From assembly GCA_903822825.1 (NCBI GenBank), contig CAIJQQ010000035.1, forward strand, positions 1 through 64,000: 64,000 nucleotides of DNA. The letters are read 5' to 3'. This stretch comes from an uncultured Burkholderiales bacterium (GTDB lineage: Bacteria > Pseudomonadota > Gammaproteobacteria > Burkholderiales > Burkholderiaceae_C). The notes under the pieces were generated by a model. It was not told the DNA's origin. It made no database searches and saw only the letters and a program-made list of their open reading frames with translations. The position numbers and the translations under genes were made by a program. Shown piece by piece: positions 52,565 to 62,117 of the stretch (positions within the stretch are counted from its first letter, which is position 1; the number at the start of each line of letters is the position of its first letter).

Positions 52565-53542
52565 TCACTGAGGTTCGAGGTTGATGGATTTGGCGATGGC
52601 CCGATAGCGCTCGATCTCACCCTTGTAGATGCGGGCCAGTTCTGCCGGGGTACGAGAGGCCAGGACCACGTTGCCATTGCTCTCGAAGGCTTTGCGGGTC
52701 TCCGGGGCTTCCACGGCAGCATAGAAGGCCTTGTTCAGGGTGTTGACCACATGGTCAGGCGTGTTCTTGTGGACTTGGATGCCGGACCAGATGTCAAAGT
52801 CCATCGTTTCCAGGCCCTTCATGGCGGCCATGGGTGGAAATTGCTTGAACAAGGCATGTGGTGTTTTGGCGGTCACGGCCAGGCCCTGGACCTTGCCTTC
52901 CAGGATGGTTTGTGGAATCGAGCCACCCAGGGGCAGGAAGGCCATGTCGATCTGCCCACCCATCAAATCGGTGATCAGTGGGGCGATGCCTTTATAGGGC
53001 ACATGCAGCATCGGCAGCTTGGTCGCCTGCGAGAACTTCTCGCCGATCAGGTGGTACAGCGAGCCCGGGCCGACGCTGCCATAGGACAGGGGTTTTTCGG
53101 GGTGTTTGCGGGCATAGGCCAGCAATTCGTCCACGGTCTTGATGTTCAGTGAATTACGTACCGTCAGGATCGTGTTGGTGGTGGTGAACTGTGCCACCAG
53201 TTTGAAGTCCTCGGACTTGTACTTCACACCCTGGATGGCCAAGGGGGCCAGCACCAGTTCCATCGGGCTGCCTGCGCTGAGGGTGTAGCCGTCGGCGGGG
53301 GCATTGACCAGTTTGCCCATGCCGATCGCGCCACCGGCACCGCCGACGTTGTCGATGATCATGGTCTGACCCAGTTTGGCCGCGGCATCGGGCTGCACTT
53401 TGCGGGCAAAGAAGTCTGAGGGGCCGCCTGCCGGGTAGGGCACGATCAGACTGATGGTTTTGCTGGGGTAGTTTTGCGCCCAGGCCGAGCCCAAGGCTGC
53501 GGCAGCGAACATCAGGCCGCCGAAAATACGTTGGAACGTCAT
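52565..53542 (-). CDS. Bug/TctC-family solute-binding receptor (tandem copy 1)
   Basis: The 325-residue receptor has a signal ending AALGSAWAQ and the Bug core ISLIVPYPAGGPSDFFARKV, APADGYTLSAGSPMELVLAP, YGSVGPGSLYHLIGEKFS and VPYKGIAPLITDLMGGQID. ATG 53542 follows the short leader GGAGACTCC. It is the first gene of a two-receptor plus amidohydrolase series and is divergent from the LysR gene at 53653, its probable regulator. The intergenic region of 110 bases is AT-rich. Confidence 0.85.
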   Translation of the reverse strand: MTFQRIFGGLMFAAAALGSAWAQNYPSKTISLIVPYPAGGPSDFFARKVQPDAAAKLGQTMIIDNVGGAGGAIGMGKLVNAPADGYTLSAGSPMELVLAPLAIQGVKYKSEDFKLVAQFTTTNTILTVRNSLNIKTVDELLAYARKHPEKPLSYGSVGPGSLYHLIGEKFSQATKLPMLHVPYKGIAPLITDLMGGQIDMAFLPLGGSIPQTILEGKVQGLAVTAKTPHALFKQFPPMAAMKGLETMDFDIWSGIQVHKNTPDHVVNTLNKAFYAAVEAPETRKAFESNGNVVLASRTPAELARIYKGEIERYRAIAKSINLEPQ

Positions 53543-53652
53543 GGAGTCTCCAGAAGGATGTGATGGTTTCAAAATAGTCATCGCATCCTAAGAATCGACT
53601 TATCATGTGTCCAATGACTTATTTTTCTGAATTTAATTCGTAAAATGAATAC

Positions 53653-54582
53653 ATGAACCTCAGGCACCTTCAGCACTGGCTGGCGCTGGCCGAAACCGGC
53701 TCGTTCAGCCGCGCCGCAGAAAAGTTGCACATCACGCAGTCGGCGCTCAGCCGCAGCATCCAGTCGCTCGAAGAAGAGCTGGGCGGGCCACTGGTGGACC
53801 GCATCGGCAAGAAAAACGAGCTCACGCCTTTGGGGCACTCGGTGCTGGAGCGGGCCAAGCGCATCGTGCACGAAGCCAACGAATTGAAAATGGGCGCCGA
53901 GGTGCTGCAACAAGGCGGCATGGGCAGCCTGCGGGTCGGGTTGGGGTCAGGGCCTGGGGCGATGCTCATGACCCCTTGGCTGGTGCACATGGCACGGCAC
54001 TTTCCGTCGGTCAAGGTGGCCGTGACGCGAGGTGCCACCGAACTGCAGCTGCTGCAGCTGCGCGAGCGCCAGCTGGACGCACTGGTGGTGGATGTTCGCC
54101 GCGTCGTGCCGTCCACAGACATCCAGATTGACACACTGGTGGACATGCGTGCGGGCTTTGTCTGCCGGCAGGGACACCCTTTGCTGCAGCACGGCGCACC
54201 CGTGCCTTTTGACAACCTGCTGGCGTATCCGATCGCCTCCACGCCACTGTCGGACGAGGTCGCGCGCATCCTGGTGGCGCATTACGGCCCCAAGGCCGAC
54301 CCGGCGCAGATGACCACTTTGCAATGCGAAGAAATTGCCAGCCTGATCGACACCGTGAGCCAGACCGACGCGGTCTACCTGGGCATTGTGGGCGCAGCAA
54401 GGGCCGAGTTGGCCAGTGGCCGCTTGGTCGAGGTGGACATGGTGCCGCCCTTTCGCTCAGGTGCCCGCCTGGCGCTGGTGACGCTGTCCGGGCGCACGGA
54501 GCTGCCCGTCATGGACGAATTCAGGCGCTTTGTGAAACTGCATCTGGACGATACCGACGACTTGGAAAGACCTGCAACATGA
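53653..54582 (+). CDS. LysR-family transcriptional regulator
   Basis: The 309-residue regulator has a winged helix-turn-helix at residues 1-60 (MNLRHLQHWLALAETGSFSR, LHITQSALSRSIQSLEEELG) and a periplasmic-binding-protein-like effector domain that begins near LRVGLGSGPGAMLM. It is divergently oriented to the Bug receptor at 52565, the classical arrangement for LysR autoregulation and target activation. The stop codon overlaps the next gene's ATG as ATGA at 54579-54582, so it is co-translated with the permease below. Confidence 0.9.
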   Translation: MNLRHLQHWLALAETGSFSRAAEKLHITQSALSRSIQSLEEELGGPLVDRIGKKNELTPLGHSVLERAKRIVHEANELKMGAEVLQQGGMGSLRVGLGSGPGAMLMTPWLVHMARHFPSVKVAVTRGATELQLLQLRERQLDALVVDVRRVVPSTDIQIDTLVDMRAGFVCRQGHPLLQHGAPVPFDNLLAYPIASTPLSDEVARILVAHYGPKADPAQMTTLQCEEIASLIDTVSQTDAVYLGIVGAARAELASGRLVEVDMVPPFRSGARLALVTLSGRTELPVMDEFRRFVKLHLDDTDDLERPAT

Positions 54583-55313
54583 TGAGCGAATGGTTGCTGC
54601 CTGCGGCCACGGTGCTGATGGGTTACATCGTGCTGGGCCTGACCGGGTTTGGTTCGGCTCTGGTCATTGTGCCGCTGCTGGCCTGGCAGTGGCCGCTGCC
54701 CGACGTGGTGGCCTTGACGCTGCTCATGGACGTGCCGGCCTCGGCTTTTCACAGTGGGCTGAACTGGCGGCAGGTGCAGTGGCGCGAGTTGCGCCGCCTC
54801 TTGCCGGGCATGGCGGTGGGCACACTGGTTGGCCTTTGGCTCATGCAGCTCCTGCAGGCTCGCTGGCCCTTGCTGCTGTTGGGTGTGTATGTGGCCACGG
54901 TGGGCCTGAATGCCTTGCGGGTCAGGGCCGCGCCCTTGCAGCCCCCCGCCCCTTTGTGGGTGCACCCGGTGGGAGTGGCCATTGGCTTGGTGGAAATGCT
55001 TTTTGGCACCGCTGGACCCCTGGTGCTGGCTTGGCTCAGTCGCCGTGTGGCCGATGTGCAACAGTTGCGTGCCAGCACGCCCATGGTCATCGCTACGGCG
55101 GCGGCCACGGTCTTGCTGATGATGGCTCTGGAAGGTCGCCTCTCCAATGGTTTGTTGTGGGAGCGCTGGTCGGTGTTGATCGGCGTAGCCCTCACGGGCG
55201 TTTGGTTGGGCCACCAGGTGGCGCACCGCGTGCCCGTGGCACGCTTGCGCCAGATCATTTGCGCCTTGCTGGTGGTCAGCGGGTTGGTGCTGGCGCTGAG
55301 GGCCTTGCGTTGA
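54579..55313 (+). CDS. TauE/SafE-family (TSUP) membrane permease
   Basis: A 244-residue polytopic protein with about eight hydrophobic segments. Two repeats carry the family pattern, with GLTGFGSALVIVPLLAW near the N-terminus and GLVEMLFGTAGPLVLAWL in the second half. TSUP permeases export sulfite, sulfoacetate and other organosulfur or small organic anions. The gene overlaps the LysR gene by four bases. Its link to the Bug receptors may be export of a product. A terminator follows at 55330-55357. Confidence 0.85.
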   Translation: MMSEWLLPAATVLMGYIVLGLTGFGSALVIVPLLAWQWPLPDVVALTLLMDVPASAFHSGLNWRQVQWRELRRLLPGMAVGTLVGLWLMQLLQARWPLLLLGVYVATVGLNALRVRAAPLQPPAPLWVHPVGVAIGLVEMLFGTAGPLVLAWLSRRVADVQQLRASTPMVIATAAATVLLMMALEGRLSNGLLWERWSVLIGVALTGVWLGHQVAHRVPVARLRQIICALLVVSGLVLALRALR

Positions 55314-55329
55314 GGCTTTGTTCCAGTCA

Positions 55330-55357
55330 AAAAAGGGAGCCCTTGGGCTCCCTTTTT
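55330..55357. terminator. Bidirectional Rho-independent terminator
   Basis: AAAAAGGGAGCCC at 55330-55342 pairs with GGGCTCCCTTTTT at 55345-55357 across two bases, with A and T tracts on opposite sides. It serves the TSUP permease and the convergent guaC gene. Confidence 0.85.
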
Positions 55358-55379
55358 ACCGACATTGCGCCGAGGTCCG

Positions 55380-56357
55380 TCACATCAACAGGTGTTCTCC
55401 CGCGTTGTCACCGCCCAGGGTGACGTAGTTCACTTTGCGGATGTCCATCAGCTTAGTGCCACCTGCGTAGCTGATCGAGCTTTGCACGTCCTGCTCCATT
55501 TCGATGAGCGTGTTGGCCAGTTTGCCTTTGATCGGCTCCAGAATGCGTTTGCCTTCGACGTGCTTGTACTCGCCCTTGTTGAAGTCAGATGCTGAGCCGT
55601 AGTATTCCTTGAACATCTCGCCATCGACCTCAACGGTCTTGCCGGGCGACTCTTCGTGGCCGGCAAACAGCGAACCGATCATGACCATGCTGGCGCCAAA
55701 GCGGACGCTCTTGGCGATGTCGCCGTGGCTGCGGATGCCGCCGTCGGCAATGATGGGCTTGGTTGCCACGCGGGCGCACCACTTGAGCGCCGACAACTGC
55801 CAGCCGCCCGTGCCAAAACCGGTTTTTAGCTTGGTGATGCAAACCTTGCCGGGGCCCACGCCCACTTTGGTGGCGTCGGCGCCCCAGTTCTCCAGATCGA
55901 TCACAGCTTCGGGTGTGGCCACGTTGCCGGCGATCACAAAGCTCGTGGGCAGTTTGGCTTTGATGTAGCCAATCATGTCGCGCACGCTGTCGGCATGGCC
56001 GTGGGCGATGTCGATGGTGATGTACTCGGGCACCAAATTTTCGGCAGCCAGTTGGTCCACCGTGGCGCGGTCGGGGGCTTTGACGCCCAAGGAGACCGAG
56101 GCGTAAACACCCTTGGCATGCATATCGCGCACAAACTGGACGTTGTCCAAGTCAAAGCGGTGCATGACGTAAAAGTAATCGTTTTGCGCCATCCACAGGC
56201 AGATCTTTTCGTCGATCACCGTTTTCATGTTGGCGGGCACCACCGGCAGGCGGAAGCTGCGGCTGCCCAAGGTGACGCTGGCGTCACATTCGGAACGGCT
56301 TTCCACGCGGCACTTGCGTGGCAGCAACAGGATGTTGTCGTAGTCAAAAATTTCCAT
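55380..56357 (-). CDS. guaC: GMP reductase
   Basis: The 325-residue enzyme has the IMPDH/GMPR barrel with the start [20 protein letters not shown], then [31 protein letters not shown], the active-site loop [20 protein letters not shown] with the catalytic Cys, and [20 protein letters not shown]. No CBS domains are present. It reduces GMP to IMP with NADPH, connecting guanine to adenine nucleotides. ATG 56357 starts the domain, so the longer frame upstream is dropped. The 100-base upstream region contains the terminator of the neighbouring efflux operon. Confidence 0.93.
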   Translation of the reverse strand: MEIFDYDNILLLPRKCRVESRSECDASVTLGSRSFRLPVVPANMKTVIDEKICLWMAQNDYFYVMHRFDLDNVQFVRDMHAKGVYASVSLGVKAPDRATVDQLAAENLVPEYITIDIAHGHADSVRDMIGYIKAKLPTSFVIAGNVATPEAVIDLENWGADATKVGVGPGKVCITKLKTGFGTGGWQLSALKWCARVATKPIIADGGIRSHGDIAKSVRFGASMVMIGSLFAGHEESPGKTVEVDGEMFKEYYGSASDFNKGEYKHVEGKRILEPIKGKLANTLIEMEQDVQSSISYAGGTKLMDIRKVNYVTLGGDNAGEHLLM

Positions 56358-56459
56358 GAGAAAACCAAGCTCCAAAAAAGGATTCGTTGAGAGAACGAGT
56401 GAGCGCTTGGCCTGGCCGGTTTCTTGGCCCCTGAAATGAACCCGTTGCAGGTTCAGGGC

Positions 56460-56492
56460 AAAAAAAACCGGGCGCAAGAATCTTGGGCCCGG
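56460..56492 (-). terminator. Rho-independent terminator of the metal-efflux operon
   Basis: On the minus strand CCGGGC (56492-56487) and GCCCGG (56473-56468) pair outside a second CAAGA/TCTTG helix. A run of eight Ts (As at 56460-56467 on the plus strand) follows. It lies about 80 bases after the tolC-like gene and before guaC. Confidence 0.88.
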
Positions 56493-56569
56493 TGGCTGAT
56501 TCTACCCGCATTCCCTGACGCCCAATCGGGGGCAGATGAGCACCTCTTTGGGCAAGTGCCTGTGCACGT

Positions 56570-57838
56570 TCAATCGTCAAAGTCCCAGATTTGGTGCAAA
56601 TCCAGTGTCAACAGGGCTTGGCGCTCGACCACGTCCCACTGCATGTGATCGCTTTCTCGCCGCTGCTCGTTGGCCAGGCGCTGGTTTTGCAGCAGCTCGG
56701 TCATGGTGTGCTCGCCCACCGCATAGGCTTTGAGGGATTTTTCAGCAGCCACGCCCTGGATGCGCGCCGCCGTTTGCAAGTGCTGCGCGGCCAGCTTGCG
56801 GTGCTGAATTTGCGTCCAACGGGCTTCAAAATCTGCGCCCAGTTGCGCTTGCAGCTGGCGCACCTTGTCTTGCGCGTTTTGCGATTCGGCTTGAGCGGCC
56901 AGGGCATGGCTTTGGCGGGCCTGGCCTGCCAGCGGCATGCTCAAAGACACGCCCACAATTTGTTCTGCGCCTTGACGTTCTCGCAAGGTGTACACACCCA
57001 GAGTGGGGTCAGGCCATTTGTCTTTGCCGATGCGCTCGGCCAGCACGCGCATGCGGGCGGCCTCGGCACGCCACAGGTTGAGTTCATGGTGGTTTTCAAG
57101 AAATGTCTGCAGCAAACCGTCCATGGGTGGCAAATCGGGCAGACCTTGAAAGTTGGCTGGCGCAATCCCCAGCGGCAAGCCCGGGTACAAGCGGCTGAGG
57201 GTGACCTGAACTGCCGCGTGTTGTGATTGCGCCGCTTGCAGCGCCGCTTGGCAGCGCTGCAATTCGGCCTGGGCCAGATCGGCGTCCAGCTGCGAAATGT
57301 CCCCTTGTTTGAGGCGCGCCTGGGCTTGGCGCACCAGAGATTGGGCCAGGCCCAAACTGGTCGTGGCACTGTTGACATCCACTTGGGCTTTGCGCAGGCT
57401 GAACCATTGCTGCATCAAACTGCGGCTGGCTTCGTGCAGGGCATCGGCATAGCCAATGCGCGCCACTTCGCGGCTTTTGCCGGCCAGGTCAGCGTCGAGC
57501 TGGCCTTTGCCCCACCAGCGCAGGGGCCGCTCCAAGCTGATGCTGGTCTCGGCAAACCGGTCTTGCGGCTGTTGCACACGGCGGCTTTGCTGGTTCATGC
57601 GCACGGTGAATTCGGCCGTGCCCGTTGCGGTCATTTGGGCCCGGTGCATCTGGGCTGACTTTTGGGCCAATGCACCTTGCAGTGCAGGGCTGGCCAGCAG
57701 CACCTGCTGCACGACGGCTGCAGGGGGCAAGAAGGCTTGTATCGGGTCTTGCGCGCCCGCTGGGGCTTGGCCATGCGCCAGGCTCACAGCGCAGCACAGG
57801 CCCAGCAAGTTCAGGAGCTCCATGAGCAAACGTTTCAT
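56570..57838 (-). CDS. TolC-family outer membrane factor of a metal efflux pump (CzcC/CusC-like)
   Basis: The 422-residue protein has a signal (LLMELLNLLGLCCAVSLAHG) and two outer-membrane-efflux repeats rich in coiled-coil helices (ARLKQGDISQLDADLAQAEL, RLANEQRRESDHMQWDVVER). It forms the outer channel of a tripartite efflux pump. ATG 57838 overlaps the RND gene stop (ATGA at 57835-57838). Gene order is thus B-A-C, with the outer factor last, and a terminator follows. The sequence is more divergent than the other two subunits. Confidence 0.88.
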   Translation of the reverse strand: MKRLLMELLNLLGLCCAVSLAHGQAPAGAQDPIQAFLPPAAVVQQVLLASPALQGALAQKSAQMHRAQMTATGTAEFTVRMNQQSRRVQQPQDRFAETSISLERPLRWWGKGQLDADLAGKSREVARIGYADALHEASRSLMQQWFSLRKAQVDVNSATTSLGLAQSLVRQAQARLKQGDISQLDADLAQAELQRCQAALQAAQSQHAAVQVTLSRLYPGLPLGIAPANFQGLPDLPPMDGLLQTFLENHHELNLWRAEAARMRVLAERIGKDKWPDPTLGVYTLRERQGAEQIVGVSLSMPLAGQARQSHALAAQAESQNAQDKVRQLQAQLGADFEARWTQIQHRKLAAQHLQTAARIQGVAAEKSLKAYAVGEHTMTELLQNQRLANEQRRESDHMQWDVVERQALLTLDLHQIWDFDD

Positions 57839-60800
57839 GATGACCTCCGTGTTCTGAAGTTGGCCCACAGCTCGCCAAAGCTGGCCGCCGCGCCCGCATG
57901 TTCAAAGAACTTGGGCAGCAGCAGCAAGGTCAGCAGGGTGGCGCTGATGAGTCCGCCCGTCACCACGATGGCCAAGGGCTTTTGAATCTCCGAGCCAGGC
58001 CCGGTGGCAAACAGCAGCGGGATCATGCCCAGTGCCGTGATGATGGCGGTCATCAGCACCGGCCGCAGGCGGCGCTCTGCGCCCAGGCGCACCACATCGT
58101 GCATGGCTTCGCCGTTTTGCAGGCGTTCGTTGAAGTGCGTGACCATCACCACCCCGTTGAGCACCGCGATGCCCAGCAGCGCGATGAAGCCCACCGAAGC
58201 GGGCACCGACAGGTACTGGCCAGAGATGGCCAGCGCCACCACACCGCCCACCAGGGCAAACGGGATGTTCAAGAAAATGATCGCGGCCTGCACAGCCGAG
58301 CCGAACGTCAGCGTCAGGATCAAAAAGATCAGCGCCATGGCCGCCGGGATCACCACACCCAGACGCGCCGCAGCGCGTTGCTGGTTTTCAAACTGCCCGC
58401 CCCACACGATCTGGATGTCCTTGGGCAAATTCAAGGCCGCCACCGCTCGCTGCGCATCGCCCACAAACCCTGTGAGGTCTCGGTTCTGCACCGACACCTG
58501 GATGGTCGTGAGGCGTCGGCTTTGTTCGTGGTCGATGCGGATCGGCCCGACCACTTGCTGGATGCTGGCCAGCGCAGACGCACTCCACGCGCGGCCATCG
58601 GGTGCGGTGATCAGCAGGTTCTTGAAGGCCTCGGGGCTGTTGCGAACAGCATCGTTGCCGCGCAAGGTCACGGGCGTGCGGATGCCGCCTTCGAGCACTT
58701 GCCCCACGGTTTCGCCTTCGAGTTGATGCTTTAGGGCCTGCTGCACGCTGTCCACGCTCATGCCCGCTTCGCCCACGGTGTGGCGGTGGATGCTCACGGT
58801 CAAATACGGCATGCCTTCGGCCTTGGGGGCAATCACTTCGGCCGCGCCGTCGATGCGCCTGACCGCTTCGGCCACCTTTTGCGCCGCCGCAGCCAGCGCG
58901 TTCAGGTCCGTGCCAAACAGCTTGATGGCCACGTCACCGCGCGTGCCCGTGAGCATTTCCGAAATGCGCATCTCGATGGGCTGCGTGAAGCCATACACCA
59001 GACCCGGAAAGCCGTCGAGCACCTGGCGCAGCGCGTCGATGATGTCGTCTTTGCTGCCGCGCCACTCGCTTTTGGGCTTGAGCACCAGGAACGTGTCGGT
59101 CTCGTTCAAACCCATGGGGTCCAGGCCCAGCTCGTCTGAGCCCACGCGGGCCACGATCGACTTGACCTCGGGCACTTTGGCCAAAATGGCTTGCTGCACC
59201 CGCGTGTCGATGGCCATGGAGGCTTCGAGCGAGATGGACGGCACCTTTTGCAGTTGCACCAGGATGTCGCCCTCGTCCAGCGTGGGCATGAAGGTCTTGC
59301 CGATCTGGGTGTACAGGCCCGCGGCCAGCACCAGCGAGGCGAATGCGCCCAGCATCAGCCAGCGGGTGTGCCGCCAGGTGGTGTCGCGCAGCCACACATA
59401 GCCCTGGTGGATTTTTTGCACCACCAATGGCTCGTGCGTGCCGCCGCTGCGCAGAGCGAGCGCTGCGAGCGCAGGCGTCACCGTGAGGGCCAGCACCAGC
59501 GACGCCCCCAAAGCCATGACGATGGTCAGCGCCACGGGCGCGAACAACTTGCCTTCAAGGTCTTGCAGCGTCAAGAGCGGCAAAAACACCACGCAGATGA
59601 TCAGCACCCCCGCGACCACGGGCTTGACCACTTGCTGCACCGCGTGCAGCACGCGTTCTGTCATGGTGATGCCAGGCGTCTGCTGACCGCTGGCCAGCGA
59701 CGCCTCGATGTTCTCCACCACCACCACCGAAGCATCGACCAGCATGCCCAGCGCCACGGCCAAGCCGCCCAGGCTCATCAGGTTGGCCGTGAGGCCCGCC
59801 CAGCGCATCAGCAAAAAAGTGGTCAGCAGCGACAGCGGCAGAGAAACGGCCACCACCAGCGCGGGGCGCAGGCCGCCGAGAAAGACATACAGCACCACGC
59901 ACACCAGCACGCTGGCTTCGGCCAGGGCTTTGACCACGGTGTTGACGGCCCGCGAGACCAGTTCGCCCCGGTTGTAAAAGGTTTTGAGGGTCATGCCCGC
60001 TGGCAGTCGCTTTTGCAGATCGTTGAGTTCAAGGTCCAGCGCATCGACCAGCTCACGGGCGTTGGCCCCGCGCAAGCCCAACACCAAGCCCTCGACCGCT
60101 TCGCCTTGGCCGTCTTGGGTGACGCCACCGTAGCGTGTCAGTGAGCCAGTGCGCACCGTGGCCACATCGCCCAACAGCGCGGTGGCCTTGCCCCGTGTGC
60201 TGGAGAGCCGGATGGCCCGCAAGTCGTCCAGCGTCTTGACCGCACCTTCAACCCTCACCACCAGCGATTCTTCTCCTGCGGTGATGCGGCCCGCGCCGTC
60301 GTTGCTGTTGTTGTTGGCCAGCGCTTGCCGCAGTTCGGCCATCGTGATGCCCAGTGCCGCCAGCCGCGCCGTGTTCGGCACCACCTCGAAAGTCTGGACT
60401 TCACCGCCCAGCGAGTTGACGTCGGCCACGCCGGGCACGTTGCGCAGCACGGGGCGGATGGTCCAGTCCAGCACGCGGCGCTTGTCGGCGAGGCTGAAGC
60501 CATCGCCCTCGAGCGTGAACATGTACATCTCGCTCAAAGGCGTGGTGATGGGGGCCAGGCCGCCGCTCACGCCAGCAGGCAATTCGCCCATCACGCTGCC
60601 CAGTCGCTCTGACACTTGTTGGCGCGCCCAATACAGGTCCACACCTTCTTCAAAATCGAGCGTGATGTCGGCGATGCCGTATTTGGACACCGAGCGCACC
60701 ATGCGTTTGCGCGGGATGCTCAGCAGTTCTTGCTCGATGGGTTTGACCACCCGCAGCTCGACCTCTTCGGGCGTCATGCCCGGAATTTTCAGGATGATCT

Positions 60801-60945
60801 TGGCCTGCGTGGGCGAGATGTCCGGGAAGGCGTCGATGGGCAGTTGTTGCCAAGCCTGCAGGCCCGCCAAAATGAGCACCGCCGCCAACAGCAAAGTGAG
60901 CTGCTTGTAGCGCAGCGCCAGGCGAATCAGGGCTTGCATGGTCAT
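57835..60945 (-). CDS. Heavy-metal efflux RND transporter (CzcA/CusA family)
   Basis: The 1036-residue RND pump has the family start (ALRYKQLTLLLAAVLILAGL), VDAFPD-like IDAFPDISPTQAKI, the transmembrane-helix-4 segment ALGMLVDASVVVVENIEASL with the essential Asp and Glu, a second large periplasmic loop and twelve predicted helices. Signature text includes YQLSVP-type PKAEGMPYLTVSIHR and FEEGVDLYWARQQVSERLG. The LVDASVVVVEN motif resembles but is not identical to CusA or CzcA texts. The metal (Cu/Ag or divalent) is uncertain. It overlaps both flanking genes by four bases. Confidence 0.92.
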   Translation of the reverse strand: MTMQALIRLALRYKQLTLLLAAVLILAGLQAWQQLPIDAFPDISPTQAKIILKIPGMTPEEVELRVVKPIEQELLSIPRKRMVRSVSKYGIADITLDFEEGVDLYWARQQVSERLGSVMGELPAGVSGGLAPITTPLSEMYMFTLEGDGFSLADKRRVLDWTIRPVLRNVPGVADVNSLGGEVQTFEVVPNTARLAALGITMAELRQALANNNSNDGAGRITAGEESLVVRVEGAVKTLDDLRAIRLSSTRGKATALLGDVATVRTGSLTRYGGVTQDGQGEAVEGLVLGLRGANARELVDALDLELNDLQKRLPAGMTLKTFYNRGELVSRAVNTVVKALAEASVLVCVVLYVFLGGLRPALVVAVSLPLSLLTTFLLMRWAGLTANLMSLGGLAVALGMLVDASVVVVENIEASLASGQQTPGITMTERVLHAVQQVVKPVVAGVLIICVVFLPLLTLQDLEGKLFAPVALTIVMALGASLVLALTVTPALAALALRSGGTHEPLVVQKIHQGYVWLRDTTWRHTRWLMLGAFASLVLAAGLYTQIGKTFMPTLDEGDILVQLQKVPSISLEASMAIDTRVQQAILAKVPEVKSIVARVGSDELGLDPMGLNETDTFLVLKPKSEWRGSKDDIIDALRQVLDGFPGLVYGFTQPIEMRISEMLTGTRGDVAIKLFGTDLNALAAAAQKVAEAVRRIDGAAEVIAPKAEGMPYLTVSIHRHTVGEAGMSVDSVQQALKHQLEGETVGQVLEGGIRTPVTLRGNDAVRNSPEAFKNLLITAPDGRAWSASALASIQQVVGPIRIDHEQSRRLTTIQVSVQNRDLTGFVGDAQRAVAALNLPKDIQIVWGGQFENQQRAAARLGVVIPAAMALIFLILTLTFGSAVQAAIIFLNIPFALVGGVVALAISGQYLSVPASVGFIALLGIAVLNGVVMVTHFNERLQNGEAMHDVVRLGAERRLRPVLMTAIITALGMIPLLFATGPGSEIQKPLAIVVTGGLISATLLTLLLLPKFFEHAGAAASFGELWANFRTRRSS

Positions 60946-62045
60946 TCACCCTTTTGCAAGAGCGCGATCAGCGAGGCCAAGCCCGTGACGGCGACGCGGC
61001 TTTGGGCTGACAAATTGGCCTGAACCACCGTGGCCTGAACCACCGATTGATCGTCGTTGCTCGACTGCACGCGCACCGCGGTGGGCTGGAAACCTTTGGC
61101 GGTGGCCACAAACAACCACGACTGCCCCCGCTGCGAGACCACAGCGCGTGCCGGGACTTGCCACAGCGTGCCCGCATCGCTGGGGGTCGTGGGGTGCAAT
61201 TGCACAGACAGCACCTCGCCAGCCCGCAGGCTGCCAGGCACGGTCACGCGGGCGCGTGCTTTGGTTTGTTGCGTGGCGTCCACCCCGCGGCCGATGCCGA
61301 TCAGCACGCCTTTGGCATCGCGGGAAGGCACAGACACGGCGTCGCCCGCCTTGAGCTGCGCGGCTTTGTCGGGCGATAGCACCAGGTCCAGTTGCAGCTG
61401 GCGGGTGTCGGCCACCCGGAACAGCACCGCGCCCGTGTCGATGCGCTGGCCCACCGAGACGGCCACATCCACCACCGACCCGGTCAAGGGCGAGCGCAGG
61501 GTGGCGCTGGCGTAATCGCCCGATGCTGCACCAGTGCCCGCCGAACGCAGCTCGGCTTCGCGCGCCAGGCGTGCGGCCTCTGCGGCTTGGAATTTGTTTT
61601 GGCTCAGTTGCAGGCGCGCTGCCGGGATGACGCCCTCGGCCAGCAAGGCCTGGTCGCGTTGCAATGCCGCTTGGGCTGTTTGCGCGTCCAGCTGGGCTTC
61701 GCGGGTTTGGCGGCGGGCGTCGGCCAGCATCGGACTGCTCCAGGCGGCGAGCGCCGCGCCCGCTTGCACCTTGTCACCCAGGCCTGCATCGATGCGCGTG
61801 ACCACGCCGGGGTAAGGCGCGGTCACGGTGACCTCTTTGCCTGGTGGCACAGAGACCGTGGCCGAGGCCAGCCACAGACCGCCCAAAGCGGGCTGCACGG
61901 GCGCCAACTGGATGCCCAAAGCCGCTTGTTGCTGGGCATCGAGTACCAGCGCTTTGACGGCCAAGGGCGTTGCAGGCGCTTGCGCGAAGGCCTGCATTTG
62001 AGAAAAAAGCACAAGGGAAGCCACAGCTGTGAGCAGTCTGGACAT
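60942..62045 (-). CDS. RND efflux periplasmic adaptor (CzcB/CusB-like membrane fusion protein)
   Basis: The 367-residue adaptor has a signal peptide (LLTAVASLVLFSQMQAFAQA) and the barrel-sandwich hybrid: GVVTRIDAGLGDKVQAGAAL, an alpha-hairpin of about 80 residues (DARRQTREAQLDAQTAQAAL), and VVDVAVSVGQRIDTGAVLF, followed by a beta-barrel (VRVSVPGSL-like ARVTVPGSLRAGEVL). No His-rich or Met-rich metal site is obvious. ATG 62045 is preferred because the longer frame adds only non-homologous residues. It overlaps the RND gene by four bases and starts the three-gene pump set. Confidence 0.9.
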   Translation of the reverse strand: MSRLLTAVASLVLFSQMQAFAQAPATPLAVKALVLDAQQQAALGIQLAPVQPALGGLWLASATVSVPPGKEVTVTAPYPGVVTRIDAGLGDKVQAGAALAAWSSPMLADARRQTREAQLDAQTAQAALQRDQALLAEGVIPAARLQLSQNKFQAAEAARLAREAELRSAGTGAASGDYASATLRSPLTGSVVDVAVSVGQRIDTGAVLFRVADTRQLQLDLVLSPDKAAQLKAGDAVSVPSRDAKGVLIGIGRGVDATQQTKARARVTVPGSLRAGEVLSVQLHPTTPSDAGTLWQVPARAVVSQRGQSWLFVATAKGFQPTAVRVQSSNDDQSVVQATVVQANLSAQSRVAVTGLASLIALLQKGE

Positions 62046-62117
62046 GACCGACTCCTGAAAAATAAAACACCACGCCGCCAGCCAAGGCGGTCCGGGCAGG
62101 CGCACCGGCCTGCAAAT

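Noticed and set aside
56358..56569. Purine riboswitch or leader upstream of guaC
   Set aside because: The hairpin there has its T-tract oriented for termination of the upstream efflux operon, and no aptamer core is recognisable.
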